DNA of 64,000 nucleotides, from positions 2,418,001-2,482,000 of the forward strand of contig NZ_JBNINT010000001.1 in assembly GCF_050510895.1 (NCBI RefSeq), in the 5' to 3' direction. The notes beneath the pieces are model-generated. The model saw nothing but the letters and a program-made list of their open reading frames with translations. It did not search any database and was not told where the DNA came from. Positions 27,654 through 36,804 of the stretch are shown here, in pieces (positions within the stretch are counted from its first letter, which is position 1; each line of letters starts with the position of its first letter). The stretch is from Pannonibacter phragmitetus_B. Lineage in GTDB: Bacteria > Pseudomonadota > Alphaproteobacteria > Rhizobiales > Stappiaceae. A program made the translations under genes and the position numbers.

Positions 27654-28727
27654 ATGCGGGAAGAGGGCACAGTCACAATTTCTGAACTGGGAGATGAGCT
27701 CGCAGAAGCGGCTGCGGGGCGCGTCCAGAAAAATCTGCGCAATCTGAAGAAGGCACTCAAGTATGCCAGCCAAGGCCTCGTCTCACCGACAGAAACAAAG
27801 GCCCGTATTGACCGTTATCTGCAAGGGCAAAGCCGCCCGCCAGAGCGCCAGCGTGCACTGATCTCAGGCCATGACGATCTGGGCCAGGAAGCGCTGATCG
27901 GCACCAGCGACCTGCTATCGGTCGAGTTTCTGGAGGCCGGGCAACTTGCTGCAAGGGCCATTGCCTGCGTACAGATCGCAGGTGGCACAATCAGCGGGAC
28001 AGGCTTCCTGGTTGGATCTGGCCTGCTGCTTACCAATCAGCATGTTCTTGAAACGCCCACTATGGCCGCTGCAGCAACCGCAGTATTTGGTCATGAGGAG
28101 CAGAAGTTTGGAATTCCCTCAGCGACCAGCGAATATGCGCTCGATCCAGGCACGTTCTGGCTTGCCGACAGGGCGCATGACTTCGCGCTCGTGGCTGTTT
28201 CTCCGGTCGGGGATACCGGCGTTCCGTTGACGAACTTTGGCTGGCATCCGCTGCTGGACGAGGGCAAGATCCTTGAGGGCCATCCGGTCAGCGTGATTCA
28301 GCATCCTCATGGTCGGCCGAAGTGCATCGCCCTGCACAACAGTTATTTTCTGTTGCTGGGAAAGTCAGCCGATGAGGAGCAGTTCTGCTGGTATACGGCC
28401 GACACGGAAAGAGGCAGTTCCGGCGCACCGGTCTTCAGCCGGGACTGGCAAGTCGTCGCGCTGCATCACAAGGCCGTACCGAAGACCAATGAGGAAGGAG
28501 AGATCCTCGACCGCCTTGGCAAGACCATGCCACGTGCTGAATATGAGCGCTATCCTGGCCGGGCAGGCCATGTTGCCAACGAAGGCATCCGAGCATCCCG
28601 CCTCCGGCGGTTCATCGCCAATGCCTCGATGGAGGTTTCCACACACGCGGCCCTCCGGGATCAGCTCATCGCCCATTGGGACAGTCCGCAAGCCCGCTCC
28701 TTACGCGCACGTTTTCCAGCGCTCTGA
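27654..28727 (+). CDS. Cytoplasmic trypsin-like serine protease
   Basis: 357 residues. An N-terminal helical domain of about 90 residues (ELGDELAEAAAGRVQKNLRN...) precedes a trypsin-like fold. The catalytic triad is complete: His130 in LLLTNQHVLE, Asp176 in RAHDFALVAV, and Ser256 in RGSSGAPVF. Cys-poor and without a signal peptide or transmembrane segment, so it is a Trypsin_2-type protease acting inside the cell or exported by other means. Such proteases with small N-terminal helical domains occur as effectors in prokaryotic conflict systems. It pairs divergently with the SGNH-like hydrolase. Function not known; the family call is firm, the biological role is open. Confidence 0.85.
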   Translation: MREEGTVTISELGDELAEAAAGRVQKNLRNLKKALKYASQGLVSPTETKARIDRYLQGQSRPPERQRALISGHDDLGQEALIGTSDLLSVEFLEAGQLAARAIACVQIAGGTISGTGFLVGSGLLLTNQHVLETPTMAAAATAVFGHEEQKFGIPSATSEYALDPGTFWLADRAHDFALVAVSPVGDTGVPLTNFGWHPLLDEGKILEGHPVSVIQHPHGRPKCIALHNSYFLLLGKSADEEQFCWYTADTERGSSGAPVFSRDWQVVALHHKAVPKTNEEGEILDRLGKTMPRAEYERYPGRAGHVANEGIRASRLRRFIANASMEVSTHAALRDQLIAHWDSPQARSLRARFPAL

Positions 28728-28772
28728 AGCGCTCCGGACGCCCCTCAGCGCTGGATCAGGGGCCGTCAGGTC

Positions 28773-29207
28773 TCACCGCCGCCAGGTTTTCACCGCTGAC
28801 AGCAGCAGGCTGGTTTCGGTGGCGGAGACGCCTTCGATGAGGCGGATGCGGTGGAGGGCGGCATCGAAGGAGGCGAGGTCGGGGGTGGCAAGTTCAATCA
28901 CCAGATCCCAGCGGCCGTTGGTGGTGTGGATCGAGCGGGCTTCCGGCATGCCGCTCAGGCGGCGGATCACCGCATCGGCTCGCTTGCCCTCGATGGCCAG
29001 CATCATCATGGCGCGGATCGGCAGGTCCTGCCCTTCGTTGCGCAGCACGGCGGTGAAGCCCTGAATCTCACCACTTTCCACCAGCCGCGACAGACGCGCC
29101 CGCACGGTGGCCCGCGAAAGCTTCAGATCAACCGCCAGATCCGAGATAGAGCGGCGGCCATCTGCCCTGAGCGCGGCAATCAACGCAAGATCCGTATCGT
29201 CCAGCAT
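28773..29207 (-). CDS. Lrp/AsnC-family regulator
   Basis: 144 residues: helix-turn-helix DTDLALIAALRADGRRSISDLA, SRATVRARLSRLVESGEIQGF, then the RAM/ACT-like effector domain (MMLAIEGKRADAVIRRL, NGRWDLVIELATPDLASF). It is divergent from arginase and ornithine cyclodeaminase, the usual neighbourhood of Lrp-type regulators responding to arginine or ornithine. Likely activates the rocF-ocd operon from the inverted repeat in the shared promoter region. Confidence 0.92.
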   Translation of the reverse strand: MLDDTDLALIAALRADGRRSISDLAVDLKLSRATVRARLSRLVESGEIQGFTAVLRNEGQDLPIRAMMMLAIEGKRADAVIRRLSGMPEARSIHTTNGRWDLVIELATPDLASFDAALHRIRLIEGVSATETSLLLSAVKTWRR

Positions 29208-29239
29208 GCGCCATTCTTCCAGTTTGGAAAGTCCAGCTT

Positions 29240-29271
29240 ATCACTCTGCATGGCCTGCTGCCCAGAGTGAT
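29240..29271. promoter_or_regulatory. Inverted repeat in Lrp/arginase divergent promoter
   Basis: ATCACTCTG (29240-29248) and CAGAGTGAT (29263-29271) form a perfect nine-base inverted repeat with a 14-base spacer, 33 bases before the Lrp start and about 80 before arginase. A candidate site for the Lrp-type regulator. Confidence 0.5.
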
Positions 29272-29349
29272 CAATTTTCCGTCTTCAGACTGCCATCTGA
29301 TGCCTGCACTCTAAAGGAGATGCAGATACGCAGCGAAGGAGGCCGAAGG

Positions 29350-30279
29350 ATGACGCAGATTGCGCTTGTTGGAGCACCGGTGGAGGCAGGCGCAGGCCGC
29401 AGGGGCTGCCTGATGGGACCGGCGGCCTACCGGACTGCGGGCCTTCAGGAAGAGCTGGTGGCACTCGGCCTTGCCGTCGAAGACCACGGCGACGTTGTGC
29501 CGGATGGAGCACTTGATGTGCCGGACACGGACCCGAAGCTGAAGAACCTGCGCGCCGTTGCCGGCTGGACGCGGGCACTTTACCGCAAGGCCCGGGCGCT
29601 GGCTGCAGGGCCGCAGATGCCCATCTACATGGGCGGCGACCATGCGCTTGCCCTTGGCACACTGGCCGGGCACGCAGCCCACGCGGCGGGCGCGGGGCGG
29701 CCGCAATTCGTGCTGTGGCTCGATGCCCATTCCGACATCAACACCTTCGAGAGCACGGTCAGTGGCAATCTGCACGGCACGCCGGTTGCCTTTGCCTGCG
29801 GCCTGCCGGGCTTTGACGTGCTTCTGGACGAAAAGCTGGACACACCCGTATCACCGGGCAACCTCTGCCTGCTGGGCCTGCGCTCGGTCGATCCGCCGGA
29901 GCGGGCACTGATCCGGGAGCTTGGCATCACCGCCCATGACATGCGGGCCATTGACGAGAGCGGCATCGCACGCCTGCTGGAGCCATTTCTGGAGCGCTGC
30001 GCCCGCGCCAACGGCTTCCTGCATGTGAGCCTTGATGTGGATTTCATTGATCCGGACATCGCCCCGGCGGTGGGCACCACCGTGCCGGGCGGCGTCACCT
30101 TCCGCGAGGCACATCTGGTGATGGAGATGCTGCATGACAGCGGCCTCGTGACCTCGCTGGATCTGGTGGAACTGAACCCCTTCCTCGATGACCGGGGCCG
30201 CACCGCCCGCCTGATGGTGGACCTGACCGCGAGCCTCTTCGGACGGCGCGTCATGGACCGCCCCACCCGCAGCTACTGA
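29350..30279 (+). CDS. rocF: Arginase
   Basis: 309 residues from ATG 29350, with AAGGAGG nine bases upstream; longer in-frame starts reach into the Lrp gene. Binuclear manganese enzyme that hydrolyses arginine to ornithine and urea. Metal-binding motifs are intact: GGDHALALG (about 97), LDAHSDIN (about 125) and SLDVDFIDP (about 228). Followed 14 bases later by ornithine cyclodeaminase, so the pair converts arginine to proline. Normal length. Confidence 0.96.
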   Translation: MTQIALVGAPVEAGAGRRGCLMGPAAYRTAGLQEELVALGLAVEDHGDVVPDGALDVPDTDPKLKNLRAVAGWTRALYRKARALAAGPQMPIYMGGDHALALGTLAGHAAHAAGAGRPQFVLWLDAHSDINTFESTVSGNLHGTPVAFACGLPGFDVLLDEKLDTPVSPGNLCLLGLRSVDPPERALIRELGITAHDMRAIDESGIARLLEPFLERCARANGFLHVSLDVDFIDPDIAPAVGTTVPGGVTFREAHLVMEMLHDSGLVTSLDLVELNPFLDDRGRTARLMVDLTASLFGRRVMDRPTRSY

Positions 30280-30293
30280 ACCGGAGCCAGAAG

Positions 30294-31372
30294 ATGACCG
30301 CACCTGCAAGCCATCCGGCACAGCCGGCCCCTCGCCTCTCGCGCTGGTGCCCTTCGTCAGCGTTGGCAACATGATGCGCATTCTCAATGCGGTGGGCGTC
30401 GAAGCCTTCATCGAAGGGCTTGCACGCGTGATCGAGGAAGATTTCCGGCGCTGGCCGCTGTTCGACAAGACGCCGCGTGTCGCCTCCCATTCCCGCGAAG
30501 GCGTCATCGAGCTGATGCCCGCATCAGACGGCGTTGCCTATGGCTTCAAGTATGTGAACGGCCACCCGAAGAACACCCGCACCGGCCGCCAGACCGTGAC
30601 GGCCTTTGGCGTGCTGGCAGAGGTGGAGACGGGTTATCCCGTGCTCCTTTCGGAGATGACGATCCTCACCGCCCTGCGCACTGCCGCCATGTCGGCACTG
30701 GCGGCAAAATACCTTGCTCCGGCTGACGCCCGGTCCATGGCGATCATCGGCAATGGTGCGCAATCGGAGTTTCAGGCCCTCGCCTTCCGCAAAATCCTCG
30801 GCGTGGACCGCTTGCGGCTCTACGATATCGACACGGCGGCCAGCAACCGCTGCGCCCGCAATCTTGAAGGCTTCGGCTTCGACATCACCCTTTGCGGCAC
30901 GGCGGAAGAGGCAGTCGAAGGCGTTTCCATCATCACCACGGTGACGGCGGACAAGCAGCGTGCCACCATCCTGACGGACAACATGGTGGCCAGCGGCCAG
31001 CACATCAACGCGGTGGGCGGCGACTGCCCCGGCAAGACGGAGTTGCACCGGGACATACTGCTGCGCTCGTCCATCTTTGTCGAATACACGCCCCAAACGC
31101 GCATCGAGGGCGAAATTCAGCAGCTTGAGGCTGATCATCCTGTCACAGAGCTCTGGCAGGTGATCGCCGGAGAAGCGCCTGGCCGCCGGTCCGCACTGGA
31201 AACAACGCTCTTCGATTCAGTCGGCTTCGCGGTGGAGGACTTCTCTGCCCTGCGTTATCTGCGTGGGCTCTTAAAGGATTTGCCCTATTGCGAGATGCTG
31301 GATCTTCTGGCCGACCCGGATGATCCGCGCGACCTGTTTGGCATGGTGATGCGGGCCGGGACTGAAGGCTGA
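30294..31372 (+). CDS. ocd: Ornithine cyclodeaminase, one frameshift
   Basis: The likely start is ATG 30294 (MTAPASHPAQPAP), 14 bases after arginase. The frame breaks in the C-run 30328-30331 (four seen, five expected), giving SPLALVPFVSVGNMMRILNAVGVEAF and about 359 residues; the uninterrupted part alone starts at a GTG (30347). Domain features of the mu-crystallin/OCD family: SEMTILTALRTAAMSALAAKYL and the Rossmann GNGAQSEFQALAF, then VGGDCPGKTELH with the catalytic aspartate. NAD-dependent deamination of ornithine to proline plus ammonia. Completes the arginine catabolic pair. Confidence 0.92.
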
Positions 31373-31724
31373 GAGGCGCAAAGCAGGAAACGTCACATAG
31401 CGGAACAAGATGTATCAGATCCGGTCAAAATTGATTCGGATCAGCATCCGCATCTGCCGCGTCTTCACACCGCAAGTTCAACCATGGCGCGCTATTTTCC
31501 GTACAAAGTTTCAAATTGAAGAAACAAACTTCTCATGAGACGAAGCTCACTTCTCAAGACGCGCTTCGAATTTCCATCAGATCTGGCGGCTCATTTCAAA
31601 ACAACTGCAACCATCTGCTTTTCTGAGGTTTTTACGTGACAAGATAGCCCCCTCTGACATACCAAAGTTGCGGATCAGAGACATTGCTGCTTATCAGCCC
31701 TGCAGGAACCGGCGGAAGCCCACC
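31373..31724. other. Intergenic region, no gene seen
   Basis: A 352-base, comparatively AT-rich gap between ornithine cyclodeaminase and a small membrane protein. I find no conserved reading frame, no RNA gene and no strong hairpin; it presumably holds the promoter of the downstream small gene. Confidence 0.5.
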
Positions 31725-31913
31725 ATGCAACGCAACTCGTTTATTGAACTGATGAGCATGATCGCCGGCTTCTTCGGCGGCATCGTCATTTCTTACATTT
31801 TCGGCTGGGGTCTGCTTTTCGGCATGCTTGTGACGGTGAGCCTTGCCGTTCTTGGCGATTGGATTTACGGCCGCAAGATACGGGAGCGCGAGGCGCGCAG
31901 CCGCAGGAACTGA
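31725..31913 (+). CDS. Small inner-membrane protein, hypothetical
   Basis: 62 residues from ATG 31725. About 35 hydrophobic residues (SMIAGFFGGIVISYIFGWGL, then GMLVTVSLAVLGDWIYG) form two close transmembrane helices, with a basic cytoplasmic tail (RKIREREARSRRN). It is followed by a strong bidirectional terminator, which supports a real transcript. No family recognised. The in-frame extension upstream (from 31668) is less likely because it is polar and lacks a ribosome-binding site. Confidence 0.65.
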   Translation: MQRNSFIELMSMIAGFFGGIVISYIFGWGLLFGMLVTVSLAVLGDWIYGRKIREREARSRRN

Positions 31914-31939
31914 AGGCAGTTGCCTTGAGCCGTCAAAGC

Positions 31940-31972
31940 AAAAAGGCCGCCGGAATGACCGGCGGCCTTTTT
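31940..31972. terminator. Bidirectional Rho-independent terminator
   Basis: A 14-base perfect stem (AAAAAGGCCGCCGG / CCGGCGGCCTTTTT) with a five-base loop, with T-runs on both strands. Serves the small membrane protein gene (plus) and ilvD (minus). Confidence 0.92.
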
Positions 31973-31992
31973 ACTTTAGGCCTTTGACGGCC

Positions 31993-33855
31993 TCACTTGC
32001 GGGTCAGCTGCTCCACATCACGCACGGCGCCGCGGGCGGCCGAAGTGGTGAGGGCGGCATAGGCCTTGAGAGCTGCCGAGACCTTGCGGGTGCGCGGCTT
32101 TTCCGGCTTCCAGGCATCAGCGCCCTTGGCTTCCATCTTCGCGCGGCGCTCAGCCAGCACTTCGTCGCTCACATCCACGCGGATGATGCGGTTCGGGATG
32201 TCGATGACGATCGGATCACCATGCTCCACCAGACCGATGGCACCGCCTTCCGCCGCTTCCGGAGATGCGTGGCCGATGGACAGGCCCGAGGTGCCGCCGG
32301 AGAAGCGGCCATCGGTGATAAGAGCGCAGGCCTTGCCCAGCCCCTTGGACTTCAGGTAGCTCGTCGGATAGAGCATTTCCTGCATGCCGGGGCCGCCCTT
32401 CGGGCCTTCATAGCGGATGACCACCACGTCGCCTGCCTTGACCTTGCCGGTGAGAATGTCGCTCACCGCCTGATCCTGGCTTTCGCAGATATAGGCCGGG
32501 CCGGAGAACTTGAGGATGCTCTCGTCCACGCCTGCCGTCTTCACGATGCAGCCATCCAGCGCGATGTTGCCGAAGAGCACCGCAAGGCCGCCGTCCTTGG
32601 AGAAGGCATGCTCAGCGGAGCGGATGACGCCGTTCTTGCGGTCGGTATCGACACCTTCGGTGTAGCGGCGCGACTGGGAAAAGGCTTCCTGTGTCGGCAC
32701 GCCGCCGGGCGCTGCCGAATAGAAGGTGTGCACGGCTTCGCTCGTGGTGCGTACAACGTCCCAGCGGTCCAGCGCATCCTTCATGCTGGCGGCATGAACC
32801 ACCGGCAGCGAAGTGTCGATGAGGCCGGCGCGGTCCAGCTCGCCCAGAATGCCCATGATGCCACCGGCACGGTGCACATCTTCCATATGCACATCCGGCA
32901 CGGAGGGCGCGACCTTGCAGAGCACCGGAACGCGGCGCGACAGGCGGTCGATGTCCGCCATGGTGAAGTTCACTTCGCCCTCATAGGCGGCAGCGAGAAG
33001 GTGCAGCACCGTGTTGGTGGAACCGCCCATCGCGATGTCCAGCGTCATGGCGTTTTCGAAAGCCTTGAACGAGGCGATGCTGCGCGGCAGGACGCTCTCA
33101 TCGTCCTGCTCGTAATAGCGGCGGGCCAGATCGACGATCAGGTGACCGGCTTCCACGAACAGGCGCTTGCGGTCGGCGTGGGTAGCCAGCGTCGAGCCAT
33201 TGCCCGGCAGGGCAAGGCCCAGCGCTTCGGTGAGGCAGTTCATCGAATTGGCGGTGAACATGCCCGAGCAGGAGCCGCAAGTCGGGCATGCGGAGCGCTC
33301 GATGACCTTCACATCCTCTTCGGACACGCGGTCATCGGCAGCTGCCACCATGGCATCCACCAGATCCAGAGCCTTGGTGGTGCCGTCAGCCAGCACCGCC
33401 TTGCCCGCTTCCATCGGGCCGCCGGAGACGAAGATCACCGGAATGTTGAGGCGCATTGCAGCCATCAGCATGCCCGGCGTGATCTTGTCGCAGTTGGAAA
33501 TGCAAACCAGCGCATCGGCGCAATGGGCATTGACCATGTACTCGACCGCATCGGCGATGATCTCGCGCGAGGGCAGCGAATAGAGCATGCCGTCATGCCC
33601 CATGGCGATGCCGTCATCCACCGCGATGGTGTTGAATTCCTTGGCTACACCGCCAGCCTTCTCGACTTCGCGGGCGACAAGCTGGCCAAGGTCCTTAAGG
33701 TGCACATGACCCGGAACGAACTGGGTGAAGGAGTTGGCAATGGCGATGATCGGCTTGCCGAAATCGCCGTCCTTCATTCCCGTGGCGCGCCACAGGCCGC
33801 GTGCGCCGGCCATGTTGCGGCCGTGGGTTGAGGTTCTGGAACGATAGGCGGGCAT
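31993..33855 (-). CDS. ilvD: Dihydroxy-acid dehydratase
   Basis: 620 residues, full length for the long IlvD type. Fe-S enzyme that dehydrates 2,3-dihydroxy-isovalerate and -methylvalerate in valine, leucine and isoleucine synthesis. Cysteines for the cluster are in CISNCDKITPGM (about 123-134) and CPTCGSCSGMFTANSMNCL (about 196-214). FSGGTSGLSIGH near the C-terminus binds substrate. A leading MPAYRSRTSTHGRNMAGARGL is typical. Monocistronic with a strong terminator just past its stop. Confidence 0.97.
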   Translation of the reverse strand: MPAYRSRTSTHGRNMAGARGLWRATGMKDGDFGKPIIAIANSFTQFVPGHVHLKDLGQLVAREVEKAGGVAKEFNTIAVDDGIAMGHDGMLYSLPSREIIADAVEYMVNAHCADALVCISNCDKITPGMLMAAMRLNIPVIFVSGGPMEAGKAVLADGTTKALDLVDAMVAAADDRVSEEDVKVIERSACPTCGSCSGMFTANSMNCLTEALGLALPGNGSTLATHADRKRLFVEAGHLIVDLARRYYEQDDESVLPRSIASFKAFENAMTLDIAMGGSTNTVLHLLAAAYEGEVNFTMADIDRLSRRVPVLCKVAPSVPDVHMEDVHRAGGIMGILGELDRAGLIDTSLPVVHAASMKDALDRWDVVRTTSEAVHTFYSAAPGGVPTQEAFSQSRRYTEGVDTDRKNGVIRSAEHAFSKDGGLAVLFGNIALDGCIVKTAGVDESILKFSGPAYICESQDQAVSDILTGKVKAGDVVVIRYEGPKGGPGMQEMLYPTSYLKSKGLGKACALITDGRFSGGTSGLSIGHASPEAAEGGAIGLVEHGDPIVIDIPNRIIRVDVSDEVLAERRAKMEAKGADAWKPEKPRTRKVSAALKAYAALTTSAARGAVRDVEQLTRK

Positions 33856-34057
33856 CTGGAAACTCCCTGGGGTTATCCTGCTGGCGGCCTTTTTGTCCGC
33901 CTCACGCTTGCTGCGTGCTTCAGATCTAGGGTTTGGCAGGTTTTTCGGGAGAGCGAAAGGGCGGAAAACCCAAAAGAGTACGCTCCGGTACGGTTCCGGT
34001 AAAAGTTCTGCTATAGTTAGCCATTTACCTCACAATCGGATCACAATAGTTATCCAT

Positions 34058-34399
34058 ATGGCTAACCAACAGCAGCCACTTGACGCCCTGTTTCATGCCC
34101 TGTCGGATCCCACCCGGCGGGCAGTGCTTCAGCGTCTGGGCGCGGGAAGTGCCAGCGTAAAGGATCTTTCCGGACCCTTCTCGATGGCCCTTCCCTCGTT
34201 TCTCAAACACCTCGCAGTCCTGGAGGACAGCGGGCTGATTACAACGCATAAGTCGGGCAGGACCCGAACCTGTAACCTCAACAAGGCGGCTTTCGCACCG
34301 GTGGACGACTGGCTTTCAAGCCAGAAGGCGATGTGGACGGCACGTACGGACCGCCTAGCGGCCTTTGTCGAGACGGAAACCGCATCTGAGGAGGAGTGA
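34058..34399 (+). CDS. ArsR-family (HTH_20 type) regulator
   Basis: 113 residues from ATG 34058; a longer in-frame start at 33893 falls in the ilvD promoter and is rejected. PLDALFHALSDPTRRAVLQRL, SVKDLSGPFSMALPSFLKHLAVLE and TTHKSGRTRTCNLN define the winged helix of the ArsR family that pairs with AHSA1-type proteins. The next gene starts two bases after its stop, so they form an operon. Ligand unknown; no metal-binding cysteine motif visible. Confidence 0.9.
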   Translation: MANQQQPLDALFHALSDPTRRAVLQRLGAGSASVKDLSGPFSMALPSFLKHLAVLEDSGLITTHKSGRTRTCNLNKAAFAPVDDWLSSQKAMWTARTDRLAAFVETETASEEE

Positions 34400-34400
34400 C

Positions 34401-34862
34401 ATGTTTGATCCCGAGCTTGACCTCGAAATTTCCCGCATCATCAAGGCGCCACCGGCCGCGATCTGGAAAGCCTGGAAGGATCCGGCCGCGCTCGCCAAGT
34501 GGTGGGCACCGGAACCGGTCGTGACCGAGGTGCACCAGCTCGACCTGCGGCCGGGCGGTGCCTTCGAGACAACAATGACCCTGCCGGACGGCACGAAGAT
34601 GAACAATATCGGCTGCTTTCTCGATGTGATCGAGAACCGCCGGATTGTTTCCACCGACGCTCTTCTGCCGGGCTACCGGCCGCGCAAGGAGGGTTTCATG
34701 ACCGCGATCATCACTCTTCAGGAGGTCGATGGCGGCACGAACTATGCCGCGCGCGTCCTGCATGGGTCTCGCGAGGACAAGGATACCCACGAAAAAATGG
34801 GCTTTCACGATGGCTGGGGCACCGTTCTCATGCAGCTGGCAAGTTTCGTCGAAGGCCACTGA
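34401..34862 (+). CDS. SRPBCC/AHSA1-domain protein
   Basis: 153 residues from ATG 34401. START/Bet v 1-like fold with the AHSA1 signature: ISRIIKAPPAAIWKAWKDPAALAKWW, then GGAFETTMTLPDG and HDGWGTVLMQLASFVEG at the C-terminus. Small hydrophobic-ligand binding proteins of this type are almost always paired with an ArsR regulator as here. Cytosolic. Substrate unknown. Ends just before a strong hairpin shared with the opposite-strand ene-reductase. Confidence 0.88.
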   Translation: MFDPELDLEISRIIKAPPAAIWKAWKDPAALAKWWAPEPVVTEVHQLDLRPGGAFETTMTLPDGTKMNNIGCFLDVIENRRIVSTDALLPGYRPRKEGFMTAIITLQEVDGGTNYAARVLHGSREDKDTHEKMGFHDGWGTVLMQLASFVEGH

Positions 34863-34869
34863 CGAAAAA

Positions 34870-34901
34870 CGGCCTCGCGGTTAGATGTGGCCGCGAGGCC
34901 G
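34870..34901 (-). terminator. Rho-independent terminator of the ene-reductase gene
   Basis: Eleven-base perfect stem CGGCCTCGCGG / CCGCGAGGCCG with a ten-base loop. On the minus strand the stem is followed by GTTTTTC, so it ends the ene-reductase transcript. It may also work weakly for the convergent AHSA1 gene. Confidence 0.85.
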
Positions 34902-34964
34902 TCCCGGCTAGCACACAGAGAGGACTGCACCAGCCGGAAAGCATGTTCAGGCGCAGGCTGAGCC

Positions 34965-36065
34965 TCAGGCGGCCGCGCTGCCCTCAAGGGCCGGATAGTC
35001 CGTGTAGCCCTTGGTGCCGCCGCCATAGAGCGTGTCGCGGTCCAGTTCATTGAGCGGGGCGTCACGGCGCAGGCGCTCCACCAGATCCGGGTTGGCGATG
35101 AAGGGACGGCCAAAGGCGACCATGTCCGCACGGCCGCTTTCCACCGCCTCGATGGCGCTCGCCCGGTCATAGCCGTTGTTGGCGATGTAGATGCCATTGA
35201 ACCGGGCGCGCAGGGCGCCGATATCCTCGCCTGGCTTCAGCTCGCGCGTGCCGCCGGTCTGGCCTTCCACCATGTGCAGATAGGCAAGGCCGTAGCCGTT
35301 GAGAATGTCCACGGCGCGGGAGAAGGTCTCGACCGGGTTGTCGTCATGAATGCCGTTGGCATTTGAGAAGGGGCTGAGGCGTACGCCCACCCTGTCCGCG
35401 CCGATGGCATCCACCACCGCGTCCATCACTTCCTTGAGGAAACGGGTGCGGTTCTCCAGGCTGCCGCCATAGGCATCCGTGCGGGTGTTGGAGCCGGTGC
35501 GCAGGAACTGGTCGATGAGATAGCCGTTGGCTGCGTGGATCTCGACGCCATCAAACCCGGCAGCAATCGCGTTGCGGGAGGCCTTCACGTAGTCAGCGAC
35601 GATACCTGCGATCTCGGACGCCTCCAGCGCACGCGGCTGCGGCGTGTCGACAAAGCCGTTGCCGTCATAGACCTTGGACTGAGCAGCGATAGCAGACGGG
35701 GCAACCGGCGCGGCCCCACCCGGCTGCAGAACGTTGTGCGAAATGCGGCCCACATGCCAGAGCTGGATCACGATCTTGCCGCCCTTGGCATGCACGGCAT
35801 CCGTCACCTTCTTCCAGCCTTCCACCTGAGCATCGGAATAGATGCCCGGCGTCCAGGCGTAGCCCTTGCCCTGCGGGCTGATCTGCGAGGCTTCGGTGAT
35901 GATCAGGCCGGCGCTGGCGCGCTGGGCGTAGTATTCCACGTGAATGTCATAGGGCGCATCATCTTCCGCGCGGGCGCGGTTGCGGGTCAGCGGCGCCATG
36001 GCAATGCGGTTCGCCAGCTTCATGCTGCCAGCCTGAACGGGTGAGAAAAGCTTTGCTTCAGTCAT
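34965..36065 (-). CDS. Old yellow enzyme-family alkene reductase (NemA-like)
   Basis: 366 residues. FMN TIM barrel with MAPLTRNRA, QLWHVGRISH (substrate-binding His pair region), EIHAANGYLIDQFLR and GGSLENRTRFLKEV, all NemA/OPR hallmarks. Reduces electrophilic alkenes such as N-ethylmaleimide-like compounds, using NAD(P)H; cytosolic. Preceded by a TetR regulator, with a candidate operator in the gap. This is a detoxification-type gene and separate from the OYE half of the anthraniloyl-CoA enzyme. Confidence 0.95.
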   Translation of the reverse strand: MTEAKLFSPVQAGSMKLANRIAMAPLTRNRARAEDDAPYDIHVEYYAQRASAGLIITEASQISPQGKGYAWTPGIYSDAQVEGWKKVTDAVHAKGGKIVIQLWHVGRISHNVLQPGGAAPVAPSAIAAQSKVYDGNGFVDTPQPRALEASEIAGIVADYVKASRNAIAAGFDGVEIHAANGYLIDQFLRTGSNTRTDAYGGSLENRTRFLKEVMDAVVDAIGADRVGVRLSPFSNANGIHDDNPVETFSRAVDILNGYGLAYLHMVEGQTGGTRELKPGEDIGALRARFNGIYIANNGYDRASAIEAVESGRADMVAFGRPFIANPDLVERLRRDAPLNELDRDTLYGGGTKGYTDYPALEGSAAA

Positions 36066-36104
36066 GGATCATTCCTTCTTCCGGGTTGTCTTCATCCCTT
36101 TTTG

Positions 36105-36118
36105 GATCAATCAGTCCA
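36105..36118. promoter_or_regulatory. Candidate TetR operator before the ene-reductase
   Basis: GGATCAATCAGTCC, 40 bases upstream of the ene-reductase start, matches 10 of 14 bases of the palindrome at 36805-36818 and its right half (CAGTCCATA) repeats the reverse complement of TATGGACTG there. Confidence 0.5.
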
Positions 36119-36159
36119 TAATTGGGCATTACTGGGGATTGAGTTGAGTGTGCGGGTTT

Positions 36160-36792
36160 CTAGGCGGGAACGGCCTGGGGCGGCGCGAGAAGCCGGGCAA
36201 GCCCCTCGTCCAGCGCCGACGTGATGTAGGCCTCATCGAGACCGGACTTGCGCAAGGTGAGCGTACCAATGGCGAGCGCAGCCAGCGCCCTTGCCCGGCC
36301 CCGCAGGGCGTCCGGCCCGTTTTCATCCAGCGCTTCGGCAATAATCGCCTCGATCCGCTCCAGATGATGGCGGCCAAGTGCGGCCACCTCCTCGTTCTGG
36401 GGCGCAAGCTCGGTGATGCAGTTGACAAGCAGGCAGCCATGCTTGCCGCCCGACGGGTCCGCCAGCGCCCGCAGCATGGCGGCCACCGCCTCTGCCCGGT
36501 GCGCATGCGGCGCATCGCCGATGGATTTCAGCGCCTCAAGCGCCGTTGCCGAGTAGCGCCGCAGAGCAGCCAGCAGCACATCCTGCTTGGAGCCAAAGGC
36601 CGCATAAAGTGATGAACGGCTGATGCCCATCGCCTGTGTCAGGTCATCCAGCGAAGTCGCCTCGAAGCCCTGACGGCGGAAAAGCTCAAGCGCCGCACGC
36701 AGAACCTCACCCTCGTCATATGAACGCGGGCGACCCGGACCGGCATTGGCACCGGCAGCAGAAAGGCGTGGTTCGGCGGTCTTTTTCATCAT
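36160..36792 (-). CDS. TetR-family regulator
   Basis: 210 residues from ATG 36792. Helix-turn-helix GEVLRAALELFRRQGFEATSLDDL, MGISRSSLYAAFGSKQDVLL of the AcrR/NemR type, then a C-terminal ligand domain with Cys in GCLLVNCITEL, a possible electrophile sensor. Longer in-frame extensions upstream lack function. It lies between the ene-reductase it probably controls and a divergent luciferase-like monooxygenase. Candidate operators are present on both sides. Confidence 0.93.
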   Translation of the reverse strand: MMKKTAEPRLSAAGANAGPGRPRSYDEGEVLRAALELFRRQGFEATSLDDLTQAMGISRSSLYAAFGSKQDVLLAALRRYSATALEALKSIGDAPHAHRAEAVAAMLRALADPSGGKHGCLLVNCITELAPQNEEVAALGRHHLERIEAIIAEALDENGPDALRGRARALAALAIGTLTLRKSGLDEAYITSALDEGLARLLAPPQAVPA

Positions 36793-36804
36793 GGCCTTGA
36801 ATAT

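Noticed and set aside
31843..33831. Long open frame on the plus strand opposite ilvD (about 660 codons)
   Set aside because: It is the complementary-frame shadow of the highly conserved ilvD gene; high GC suppresses stops. Its composition is His/Arg/Ala-rich with no domain.
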